Part shown: positions 7,134 to 13,122 of the stretch, piece after piece
Layout: every line of letters starts with the position of its first letter
How positions within the stretch are numbered: the first letter of the stretch is position 1
Position numbers and translations under genes: made by a program
Notes under the pieces: generated by a model
The model's input: the letters and a program-made list of their open reading frames with translations, nothing else
Databases searched by the model: none
Told to the model about the DNA's origin: nothing
DNA from: DASSUC01 sp035649895
Lineage (GTDB): Bacteria > Actinomycetota > Actinomycetes > Mycobacteriales > Micromonosporaceae
DNA length: 14,227 nt
Reading direction: 5' to 3'
Assembly (NCBI GenBank): GCA_035649895.1
Contig: DASRIS010000076.1
Span: forward strand, 1 to 14,227

Positions 7134-7261
7134 CGGAGCCTGTGGCTGAGCGGGTATCGGAGCCCGTGGCTGAGCGGGTAACGGAGCCCGTGGCTGAGCG
7201 GGTAACGGGGCCTGTGGCTGAGCCGGTGGCGGGGCGCGTGGCTGAGCCGGTGGCGGAGGCT
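7130..7261 (+). repeat. 12/24-bp minisatellite at the 5' end of the MFS gene
   Basis: Eleven 12-base units run without a break, organised as a half unit plus five 24-base units at 7142, 7166, 7190, 7214 and 7238. The translated units are VTEP, VAERVSEP, VAERVTEP, VAERVTGP, VAEPVAGR and VAEPVAEA. Two of the 24-base copies differ at a single base, which indicates recent duplication; the last two units form a diverged pair. Confidence 0.9.
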
Positions 7262-8500
7262 GCGGGCTGGCGCCGGCACATGATCGACGTACGGCCGTTG
7301 CGGCACGTGCCCTACCGGCGGCTCTTCCTCGGCAACGCGGTGTCCCACTTCGGCTACCAGTTCACCGCGGTCGCCGTGCCGGTGCAGATGTACGCGCTGA
7401 CCAGGTCCTCGTTCTGGGTGGGCCTGCTGGGGCTCGCCGCACTCGTACCGTTGCTGCTCTTCGGCTTGTGGGGCGGCGCGGTCGCCGACGCGATGGACCG
7501 CCGCCTCCTGCTGCTGGTCTCCTCGCTGGTGACCTGGGTGGCGACCCTGGGCCTGCTCATCCAGGCGGTCCTCGGCGCAGGCCACCCGCAGCTGCTGCTG
7601 GCGCTGGTCGCGGCGCAGGCGACCGCGTTCGCGGTGAGCTCGCCGACCCGGCAGGCCATCGTGCCCCGGCTGGTGGAGCGGCGCGAGCTCGCGGCGGCGA
7701 ACACGCTCAACTCCACTATGTACAGCGGCACGATGGCGGCCGGTCCGCTCGCCGCCGGGGTGCTGATCGCGCAGGCGGACATCGCGGCGGCGTACGCCGT
7801 GGACGCGGCGGCCTTCACGGTGGCGCTGTGGGCGACGCTGCGGCTGCCCCCGCTGCCACCGGCGAACGGGCCGAGCCGGGCCGGCTGGCGGGACGTGCGG
7901 GACGGCCTGCGCTACATCGCCGCCGCGCCGGTGCTCCTGCTCTCCTTCGTCATCGACATCGCGGCGATGGTGCTGGCCATGCCCCGTGCCCTGTTTCCCC
8001 AGGTCGCGGCCGAGCGGTTCGGCGGGGAGGACGCGATCGGCTGGCTCTACAGCGCGATCGCGCTCGGGGCGTTGCTGGCCGGGGTGACCTCCGGCTGGAT
8101 CGGCCGGGTCCGCCGGCAGGGCCTCGCACTGGTGGCGTCCGTGGTCGGCTGGGGCCTGGCGGTGGCGGCGGCCGGCGTCGCCCCGGCGCTGTGGCTCGCC
8201 GTGGCGCTGCTCGCGCTCGGCGGCGCGGCGGACCTGGTGAGCTCGGTCTACCGGCACACGATCCTGCAGAGCTACGCCCCGGACGCGCTGCAGGGGCGGC
8301 TGCAAGGGGTGTTCACCACGGTGGTCGCCGGTGGCCCGCGCCTGGGCGACCTGCGGGCCGGCACGATGGCGGCGACCACGGGCGTGACCGTCTCGTGGGC
8401 CGGCGGCGGCCTGGCCGCGGCGGTGGTGGCGGTCCTCCTCGGGCTGGCGTTCCCGGCCCTGGCCCGCTACGCCGGCGGGCGCGGCCCGACGGCCCGCTAG
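7130..8500 (+). CDS. MFS efflux transporter, EntS-like (MFS_3)
   Basis: A major facilitator superfamily exporter in the cytoplasmic membrane; substrate unknown. The conserved part starts near MIDVRPLRHVPYRRLFLGN, followed by a first helix with SHFGYQFTAVAVPVQMYALT, the between-helix motif GAVADAMDRR, and a long helix segment ending in SSPTRQAIVPRLV and ANTLNS, all typical of the EntS/MFS_3 group. About twelve hydrophobic segments can be counted before the ARYAGGRGPTAR tail. Start is uncertain. A GTG at 7130 overlaps the pdxH stop and would add a 50-residue N-terminus made mostly of repeated V-A-E-R/V-T-E-P units; an ATG at 7280 would give the usual length (406 residues). Neither has a good ribosome site: the nearest GGAGG to 7280 is about 20 bases away. 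I chose 7130 because overlapping GTGA starts occur twice more here. Confidence 0.88.
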   Translation: MTEPVAERVSEPVAERVTEPVAERVTGPVAEPVAGRVAEPVAEAAGWRRHMIDVRPLRHVPYRRLFLGNAVSHFGYQFTAVAVPVQMYALTRSSFWVGLLGLAALVPLLLFGLWGGAVADAMDRRLLLLVSSLVTWVATLGLLIQAVLGAGHPQLLLALVAAQATAFAVSSPTRQAIVPRLVERRELAAANTLNSTMYSGTMAAGPLAAGVLIAQADIAAAYAVDAAAFTVALWATLRLPPLPPANGPSRAGWRDVRDGLRYIAAAPVLLLSFVIDIAAMVLAMPRALFPQVAAERFGGEDAIGWLYSAIALGALLAGVTSGWIGRVRRQGLALVASVVGWGLAVAAAGVAPALWLAVALLALGGAADLVSSVYRHTILQSYAPDALQGRLQGVFTTVVAGGPRLGDLRAGTMAATTGVTVSWAGGGLAAAVVAVLLGLAFPALARYAGGRGPTAR

Positions 8501-8504
8501 CCGC

Positions 8505-8520
8505 GTGGCCGACCGGCCAC
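8505..8520 (+). terminator. hairpin after the MFS gene
   Basis: GTGGCC at 8505-8510 and GGCCAC at 8515-8520 pair perfectly around the loop gacc. The hairpin begins four bases after the MFS stop. There is no U-tract. A second, bulged inverted repeat follows at 8551-8586. Confidence 0.5.
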
Positions 8521-8550
8521 TGATAGCTGACCGCGCTGCATGTGGCGTGG

Positions 8551-8586
8551 GCGACGCGCTTGCTGCCCGCCCATGTCAAGCGTCGC
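8551..8586. other. bulged inverted repeat downstream of the MFS gene
   Basis: GCGACG-cg-CTTG at 8551-8562 pairs with CAAGCGTCGC at 8577-8586, giving ten pairs, a two-base bulge and a 14-base loop. It could be a second terminator or a binding site. This gap (8501-8741) holds no convincing gene. Confidence 0.35.
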
Positions 8587-8682
8587 GGTCGACATCGATG
8601 TGCTGAAGGCCCCCGCGCGTGAATCGACCGGGACCGTATCCGATGATCGGGACACGCAACATACAAGGCATGTCGCCTATGC

Positions 8683-8711
8683 GACGACGCCGAGGGTGCG
8701 CCTCGGTCGTC
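8683..8711 (+). promoter_or_regulatory. strong bulged hairpin just upstream of the small-gene cassette
   Basis: GACGA (8683-8687) pairs with TCGTC (8707-8711), and CCGAGG (8690-8695) with CCTCGG (8701-8706), around the loop gtgcg; two bases (8688-8689) bulge. A smaller stem GTCGC-CTAT-GCGAC at 8672-8685 shares bases with it, so the two cannot both fold fully. The structure ends 30 bases before the GTG start. A TAGCCT box (8715-8720) that fits TANNNT follows it, so it may instead be an operator over the promoter. Confidence 0.4.
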
Positions 8712-8741
8712 CGTTAGCCTGCGGCGTCGGAGGAGGGACCT

Positions 8742-9155
8742 GTGCCCGAGGTGGACTTCGTAGCGCTCTGTGACCATGTACGTGGCGGCGAGGGCGGGAT
8801 CCTGCACGTCATCGCAGCGGGTATCGACCGGATCAGAGCTGCTCAGCTGCCTACGATCCAGAACGTCGGCCTTGCTCTACGTATCGCGCTCACGCTGGAG
8901 GAGTGCGATACGCAGCATCGGATCCAGGTGCACCTCACAGACCCCGAGGGGCAACGTCTGTTCGAGATCGCCGGAACCTTCGGCGTGACCGACGTCAGCA
9001 ACGTGCCAAGCGGATGGCCAGCATTCACTGCTGCGGCGCTGAACTTCGGTATGCCAATCCAGCAGCACGGAGTACACAAGTTAGACCTGATCATCGATGA
9101 TGATCTAAAGAAGACCATACGCGTTCTCGTCGAGCCGCTACCCGATCGGGGGTAG
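8742..9155 (+). CDS. DUF6941-like hypothetical protein
   Basis: A soluble protein of 137 residues without signal peptide or membrane segment. Its opening, MPEVDFVALCDHVRGGEGGI followed by LHVIAAGIDRI, resembles the DUF6941 group, whose members start with an acidic-aromatic strand, a glycine pair and a G.D.I motif; their function is unknown. The family call is from memory and tentative. Start GTG has an excellent AGGAGGGA at 8731-8738. Base composition drops clearly: 9061-9120 is about 43% GC, against well over 70% in most neighbouring genes. Leu114 uses TTA (9081-9083), with CTA, ATA and AAG codons nearby. The next gene starts two bases after its stop and its ribosome site lies in this gene's end, so the two are translated together. 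It is probably acquired DNA. Confidence 0.75.
   Translation: MPEVDFVALCDHVRGGEGGILHVIAAGIDRIRAAQLPTIQNVGLALRIALTLEECDTQHRIQVHLTDPEGQRLFEIAGTFGVTDVSNVPSGWPAFTAAALNFGMPIQQHGVHKLDLIIDDDLKKTIRVLVEPLPDRG
9081..9083 (+). other. TTA leucine codon in the DUF6941-like gene
   Basis: Codon 114 is TTA. In Streptomyces and relatives this codon is read by the bldA tRNA and ties translation to development. I saw no other in-frame TTA in the genes of this window. Confidence 0.85.
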
Positions 9156-9157
9156 CT

Positions 9158-9379
9158 ATGGCTCTGTACCTGACGCATCATGCACGAGACAGGCTGAGGG
9201 AGCGTGGGATCACGGAAGAGGACGTAAAGCAGGCTCTACGCAGCGAAATAAGGCGTAGTCCTGGTAAACCGGGCACACTATGGATTTACGGACACACCAG
9301 CTCGGGCCGGACGCTCAAGGTGTGTGTGAGTTCCGTGGACCTCCAGAGGGTAGTCACGGCCTGCTGGCCGGGCCCCTGA
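9158..9379 (+). CDS. DUF4258-like small protein, possible toxin
   Basis: A 73-residue protein beginning MALYLTHHARDRLRERGITE, which matches the DUF4258 type: an H-A-x-x-R-x-x-E-R-G-I-T motif in the first helix, then a charged strand region (LWIYGHTSSGRTLKVCVS) and an ending VVTACWP. DUF4258 proteins are small, often beside DUF2283 genes, and are suspected RelE/BrnT-like toxins; toxicity is not shown by this sequence. The ATG is two bases after the stop of the DUF6941-like gene, with GGGGG five bases upstream. Codon use is unlike the neighbours: several AGG arginines, CTA, ATA and AAA. About 52% GC over 9241-9300. It is followed after 27 bases by the DUF2283-like gene. Confidence 0.75.
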   Translation: MALYLTHHARDRLRERGITEEDVKQALRSEIRRSPGKPGTLWIYGHTSSGRTLKVCVSSVDLQRVVTACWPGP

Positions 9380-9406
9380 GCAAGGGCGAGTGGAAAGCGG
9401 GTTCAC

Positions 9407-9727
9407 ATGTTGAGCACGTCCTTTGACAGCGAAGCAGACGCTCTCTACATCACGCTGCGGCGTGGTGCCTCGATCGCCCGGACAGACGAGCTCGACGACG
9501 GGACGCTGGTCGACGTGGATGCCCTCGGTTCAGCAGTTGGCATCGAGGTAATCCATCCAGCACGCGCATGGCCTGTTGAGGAGTTCCTGGAGCGCTACCG
9601 GATCATGGGCAAGAACCGCGAACTCCTGCTACAGATGTTCTCGTCGGCCGGTGGCCTCACGCCGTTCTCGGGATCTGGCACTGCAGTCACGGCGACGAGC
9701 ACGACGCCCATCGCGATCAGCTGCTGA
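9407..9727 (+). CDS. DUF2283-like small protein, possible partner of the DUF4258 gene
   Basis: A protein of 106 residues. The first 65 or so match the DUF2283 pattern: SFDSEADALYITLRRG, an R-T-x-E-L-D-D-G-T-L-V-D-V-D block, and VGIEVIHPARAWPVEEFLER. These are small cytosolic proteins of unknown function, frequently next to DUF4258 genes; an antitoxin or partner role is my inference. Residues 66-106 (from about YRIMGKNREL to the end, rich in Gly, Ser and Thr) are beyond the usual domain and I do not recognise them. The ATG is preceded only by a weak purine run (gtggaaagcggg). It closes the three-gene set; 94 bases separate it from galM. Confidence 0.72.
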   Translation: MLSTSFDSEADALYITLRRGASIARTDELDDGTLVDVDALGSAVGIEVIHPARAWPVEEFLERYRIMGKNRELLLQMFSSAGGLTPFSGSGTAVTATSTTPIAISC

Positions 9728-9809
9728 TCGACCTGCCCGGCAGCCGCGGTAGTAGCCGCCAGGTAGTGGATCGCGCATGGCGGCCCGGTAGCGGTGCGGG
9801 ACGACTCGA

Positions 9810-9815
9810 TATTGT
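9810..9815 (+). promoter_or_regulatory. -10 box of a probable leaderless galM promoter
   Basis: TATTGT fits TANNNT, and six bases (cgccgg) separate it from the ATG at 9822. The spacing places the transcript start on the ATG, which supports 9822 over the in-frame ATG at 9831. No good -35 is seen. Confidence 0.45.
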
Positions 9816-9821
9816 CGCCGG

Positions 9822-10784
9822 ATGGACACCATGCCCCAGACCAACCGCTCCCCGTCGGGCGTCCAGTGGCGCATCCGGGCCGCGGACCAGGAGGCGGTCG
9901 TGGTCGAGGTGGGTGGTGGGCTGCGGGAGTACCGGGTGGCCGGGGAGTCCATCGTGGACGGGTACGGCGCCGACGAGCTCTGCCCGGCCAGCGCCGGGCA
10001 GGTGCTGGCTCCGTGGCCGAACCGGGTCCGCGACGGCCGGTACACGTTCGCCGGGGCGACATACCAGCTCGCGCTCACCGAGCCCGCCCGGCACAACGCC
10101 GCCCACGGCCTGGTCTCCTGGGTCCGGTGGACCTGTGTGGAGTCGACCGGGTCGTCGGCCACGGTGGAGTGCGACCTGCCGGCCCAGCCCGGCTACCCCT
10201 GGCCGCTGCTGCTGCGCACCGTCTGGACCGTCGGCGAGCACGGGCTGGTCGCCGCCCACTCGGTCACCAACCTCAGCGCCGACCCGGCGCCGTTCGGGCT
10301 CGGCGCGCACCCGTACCTGCGGCTGGCCGGGGCCGGCGTGGACGATCTCGTGCTGCACCTGCCGGCGCGCAGCCGGCTGCTCTCCGACTCCCGCCTGCTG
10401 CCGATCGGCGCGGCCAAGGTGGCGGGCACCGAGTACGACTTCACCCAGCCGCGCCGGCTCGGGGCGACCGTGCTCGACGACGCGTTCGGGGAGGTGGAGC
10501 GGGGTCCCGACGGGCACTGCGCGGTCCGGCTGGGCACCGCGGACGGCGGCCGGGCGGTCGAGGTCTGGGCCGACTCGGCGTTCCGCTGGTGGCAGGTCTT
10601 CACCGCGGACACGCTGCCCGGCGCGCGCCGCCGGCGGTCGGTCGCGATCGAGCCGATGACCTGCCCGCCGGACGCGCTGCGGTCCGGTCGCGATGTGGTG
10701 GTGCTCGCCCCCGGCGACACCTGGCACGGCAGCTGGGGCATCCGACCGACCCGGAAGGTGGGGCACGGCGATGGAGTTTCGTGA
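9822..10784 (+). CDS. galM: aldose 1-epimerase (mutarotase)
   Basis: This interconverts alpha and beta anomers of aldoses such as galactose or glucose, in the cytosol. The 320 residues carry the family's sugar-site features: Asn67 and Arg69 region in APWPNRVRDGRY, catalytic His95 in HNAAHGLV, the conserved GAHPYLRL block at 161-168 (His163), Asp219 in VLDDAF and the catalytic base Glu277 in AIEPMTCPPDAL. The N-terminal 14 residues are poorly conserved. No galactose genes are nearby, so a specific substrate cannot be named. Its last 14 bases overlap the nitroreductase start (10771-10784), which suggests one transcript. GC returns to the normal high level right at this gene. Confidence 0.93.
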   Translation: MDTMPQTNRSPSGVQWRIRAADQEAVVVEVGGGLREYRVAGESIVDGYGADELCPASAGQVLAPWPNRVRDGRYTFAGATYQLALTEPARHNAAHGLVSWVRWTCVESTGSSATVECDLPAQPGYPWPLLLRTVWTVGEHGLVAAHSVTNLSADPAPFGLGAHPYLRLAGAGVDDLVLHLPARSRLLSDSRLLPIGAAKVAGTEYDFTQPRRLGATVLDDAFGEVERGPDGHCAVRLGTADGGRAVEVWADSAFRWWQVFTADTLPGARRRRSVAIEPMTCPPDALRSGRDVVVLAPGDTWHGSWGIRPTRKVGHGDGVS

Positions 10785-11418
10785 CGTCGTACGCAGGCGC
10801 CGGATGGTGCGCAACTACGACCCGGACCGGCCGGTGCCGGCCGAGGTGGTCGACCGGCTGCTGGACCACGCGACCCGGGCCCCGTCGGCCGGGTTCTCCC
10901 AGGGCTGGGGCTTCCTCGTACTCGAGACACCGGCCGACCGGGAGGCGTTCTGGCGCGCGACGACGACGCCGGACGCGACCGCCCCGGAGGCTGGCGAGGA
11001 CGGCTGGCTGCGCGGGATGCGGCGGGCCCCGCTGATCGTGGTGGTGCACTCCAACCGGGACGAGTACCTGGACCGCTACGCCCAGCCGGACAAGGGCTGG
11101 ACCGACCGCGACGAGGCGCGCTGGCCGGTGCCGTACTGGCACGTCGACGCCGGGTTCGCCGCGCTGCTGATGCTGCTCACCGTGGTTGACGAGGGGCTCG
11201 GCGCGTGCTTCTTCGGCATCCCGCCCGAGCACACCGGCTCCTACCGGGCCGCGTTCGGGGTGCCGGCCGAGCTCACCCCGATCGGCGCGCTGACCGTGGG
11301 CTACCCAGCGCCGGACCGGCGCTCGCCGTCCCTGCGCCGGGGCCGCCGGCCGGTCGCCGCGGTCGCGCACCGCGGCCAGTGGGGTGGCCCGCCGCCGGAC
11401 CAGCCGCCCGCTGGCTGA
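10771..11418 (+). CDS. nitroreductase family FMN protein
   Basis: An oxidoreductase of 215 residues that would use FMN and NAD(P)H; substrate not readable. The start MEFRDVVRRRRMVRNYDPDR is the typical FMN-phosphate-binding opening of the family, with RRMVRNYD; THRAPSA-like binding is seen as ATRAPSAGFSQGW. The central block APLIVVVHSNRDEY and the helix WHVDAGFAALLMLLTVVDEG, then LGACFFGIPPEH and LTPIGALTVGYPAPD, match the fold. The ATG lies inside the end of galM, with GGAAGG 12 bases upstream. A cluster of short direct repeats begins at its stop codon. It is followed by 146 bases before the next gene. Confidence 0.88.
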   Translation: MEFRDVVRRRRMVRNYDPDRPVPAEVVDRLLDHATRAPSAGFSQGWGFLVLETPADREAFWRATTTPDATAPEAGEDGWLRGMRRAPLIVVVHSNRDEYLDRYAQPDKGWTDRDEARWPVPYWHVDAGFAALLMLLTVVDEGLGACFFGIPPEHTGSYRAAFGVPAELTPIGALTVGYPAPDRRSPSLRRGRRPVAAVAHRGQWGGPPPDQPPAG

Positions 11419-11461
11419 CCGCCCGCTGGCTGATCATCGCTGGCTGACCGTCGCTGGTTCG
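11410..11461 (+). repeat. four short direct repeats across the nitroreductase stop
   Basis: GCTGGCTGA occurs at 11410-11418, 11425-11433 and 11439-11447, and a degenerate gctggttcg at 11453-11461. Spacing is 14-15 bases. The first copy holds the TGA stop, so changes in copy number would not alter the protein. Confidence 0.6.
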
Positions 11462-11514
11462 CTGCCGGAAAGCCGACATACCTGGAACAAAGCCCGGGTG
11501 TCGTACTCGATCGC

Positions 11515-11520
11515 TAGTCT
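11515..11520 (+). promoter_or_regulatory. possible -10 box for the ParB-like/ACAD pair
   Basis: TAGTCT fits TANNNT and lies 44 bases before the GTG start, with GGAGAGGGG (11547-11555) between them as ribosome site. No clear -35 is present. Confidence 0.3.
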
Positions 11521-11564
11521 GACAGGCGGCGTGCTCGCAGCGGAGTGGAGAGGGGACGCTCGCC

Positions 11565-11870
11565 GTGATCTTCAAAGCGGTCCGGGACGGGCGTCCCTAC
11601 CCGGAGCACGGCCTGACCATGAAGCAGTGGTCGGAGATCCCGCCGCGGCCGGTCCGGCTGGACCAGCTGATCACGACAAAGCGGGAGCTGGCGCTGGACC
11701 TGCTCCTCGCCGAGGACTCCACCTTCTACGGCGACCTCTTCCCGCACGTCGTCCAGTGGAACGGCGGCCTCTACCTCGAGGACGGCCTGCACCGGGCGCT
11801 GCGCGCGGCGCTGCAACAGCGCACCCAGATACACGCCCGGGTTCTCGCGCTGCCTACAGTTGCGGCGTGA
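11565..11870 (+). CDS. small ParB-like domain protein (often annotated as VapB-family antitoxin)
   Basis: A 101-residue cytosolic protein. Residues 31-100 resemble a ParB/sulfiredoxin-like fold: RLDQLITTKREL, a central DSTFYGDLFPHVVQWNGG, then LYLEDGLHRALRAAL with the D-G-x-H-R motif at 73-77, and a closing strand HARVLAL. Similar proteins in actinomycetes are, as I recall, auto-annotated as VapB-type antitoxins; no toxin gene lies next to this one, so I do not accept that role from context. The start GTG has GGAGAGGGG nine bases upstream. Its stop overlaps the start of the acyl-CoA dehydrogenase (GTGA, 11867-11870), so the two are probably translated together. Function unknown. Confidence 0.78.
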   Translation: MIFKAVRDGRPYPEHGLTMKQWSEIPPRPVRLDQLITTKRELALDLLLAEDSTFYGDLFPHVVQWNGGLYLEDGLHRALRAALQQRTQIHARVLALPTVAA

Positions 11871-13030
11871 CCACCACACTGGACCTCCTCGGCACCGACG
11901 GGCTGCTCTCCGACGAGGAGCGGGCCATCCGCGCCGTGGTGCGCCAGGTCGTGGACGAGAAGGTCCGCCCGCACATCGCCGACTGGTACGAACAGGGCGA
12001 GGTCCCGGTCCGCGAGCTGGCGGCCGGCTTCGGCAAGCTCGGCCTGCTCGGCATGCACCTGACCGGGTACGGCTGCGCCGGCGCCTCCGCGGTCGCCTAC
12101 GGCCTGGCCTGCCTGGAGCTGGAGGCGGCCGACTCCGGGGTGCGCTCGCTCGTGTCCGTGCAGGGCTCGCTCGCCATGTACGCGATCTGGCGCTTCGGCT
12201 CGGCCGAGCAGAAGGAGCAGTGGCTGCCGCGGATGGCCAGCGGCGAGGTGATCGGCTGCTTCGGGCTCACCGAGCCGGACCACGGCTCCGACCCGGCCGC
12301 CATGCGCACCCGAGCGGTGCGCGACGGGGACGGCTGGCTGCTGCGGGGCGGCAAGATGTGGATCACGAACGCGCCAGTCGCCGACGTCGCCGTGGTCTGG
12401 GCCGGCACGGACGACGGCATACGCGGGTTCGCCGTACCCATGGAGACCCCTGGGGTGACCGCCAACGAGATCCGGCGGAAGCTCTCGCTGCGGGCCTCCT
12501 CGACCGGGGAGCTGGTGCTCGACGACGTACGCCTGCCCGACTCGGCCCGGCTGCCGGAGGCGATCGGGCTCAAGGCGCCACTGTCCTGCCTGACCGAGGC
12601 GCGGTACGGCATCGTCTGGGGCTCTCTCGGCGCGGCCCGCGACTGCCTGCAGACCGCGCTGTCCTACGCCGGGTCGCGGGAGCAGTTCGGCCGGCCGATC
12701 GCCGGCTTCCAGCTGACCCAGGCCAAGCTCGCCGACGCAGTGGTGGAGCTGCAGAAGGGCTACCTGCTCGCGTTGCACCTGGGCCGGCTCGCCGACCGCG
12801 GCGAGCTGCGGCCGGCGCAGGTCAGCGTCGGCAAGCTCAACAACGTACGGGAGGCGCTGGCCATCGCGCGCACCTGCCGCACCATCCTCGGGGCCAACGG
12901 GATCAGTGGTGAGTACCCGGTGCTGCGGCACGCCAACAACCTGGAGAGCGTGCTGACGTACGAGGGCACCTCCGAGATCCACCAGCTGGTGATCGGCCAG
13001 AAGCTGACAGGTATATCCGCTTTCTCCTGA
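11867..13030 (+). CDS. acyl-CoA dehydrogenase, glutaryl-CoA dehydrogenase-like
   Basis: An FAD flavoenzyme that oxidises acyl-CoA. The 387 residues have the family signatures CFGLTEPDHGSDP (131-143), the FAD-site WITNAPVADVAVVW and the catalytic glutamate Glu366 in TYEGTSEIHQLVIGQ. Several segments point to glutaryl-CoA dehydrogenase: SGVRSLVSVQGSLAM with Arg93 (the residue that binds the distal carboxylate in the human enzyme), CLTEARYGIVWGSLGAARDC, and GANGISGEYPVLRHANNLE. If correct, it converts glutaryl-CoA to crotonyl-CoA and CO2 in lysine and tryptophan breakdown. The GTG start overlaps the preceding gene by four bases. No other degradation genes are adjacent. Confidence 0.9.
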   Translation: MTTTLDLLGTDGLLSDEERAIRAVVRQVVDEKVRPHIADWYEQGEVPVRELAAGFGKLGLLGMHLTGYGCAGASAVAYGLACLELEAADSGVRSLVSVQGSLAMYAIWRFGSAEQKEQWLPRMASGEVIGCFGLTEPDHGSDPAAMRTRAVRDGDGWLLRGGKMWITNAPVADVAVVWAGTDDGIRGFAVPMETPGVTANEIRRKLSLRASSTGELVLDDVRLPDSARLPEAIGLKAPLSCLTEARYGIVWGSLGAARDCLQTALSYAGSREQFGRPIAGFQLTQAKLADAVVELQKGYLLALHLGRLADRGELRPAQVSVGKLNNVREALAIARTCRTILGANGISGEYPVLRHANNLESVLTYEGTSEIHQLVIGQKLTGISAFS

Positions 13031-13122
13031 TCAGGGCCTGTCGTACAGGTGTGGGGATCACTGTCGCTGGGTAGCCGTACCGTGGGGGAAGCACGTCCCT
13101 TCTCACAAACGGTGAGGACACG

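Noticed and set aside
7142..7261. Regular repeats considered as a CRISPR array
   Set aside because: The units are directly adjacent with no spacers and translate in frame; this is a coding minisatellite.
6791..8305. Long minus-strand open frame opposite pdxH and the MFS gene
   Set aside because: It is the antisense shadow of two recognised genes, and its repeated tract is the reverse reading of the minisatellite.
8540..8773. 77-codon open frame before the cassette
   Set aside because: It has no recognisable domain, overlaps the inverted repeats and runs into the well-supported GTG start at 8742.
9090..9101. 12-bp palindrome ATCATCGATGAT
   Set aside because: It lies inside coding sequence and follows from the codons for Ile-Ile-Asp-Asp-Asp.
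9717..10814. Long open frames on both strands over galM
   Set aside because: Only the frame 9822-10784 shows the aldose epimerase catalytic His and Glu motifs.
13037..13049. Small hairpin CCTGT-cgt-ACAGG after the acyl-CoA dehydrogenase
   Set aside because: Five pairs and a three-base loop are too weak to call a terminator.
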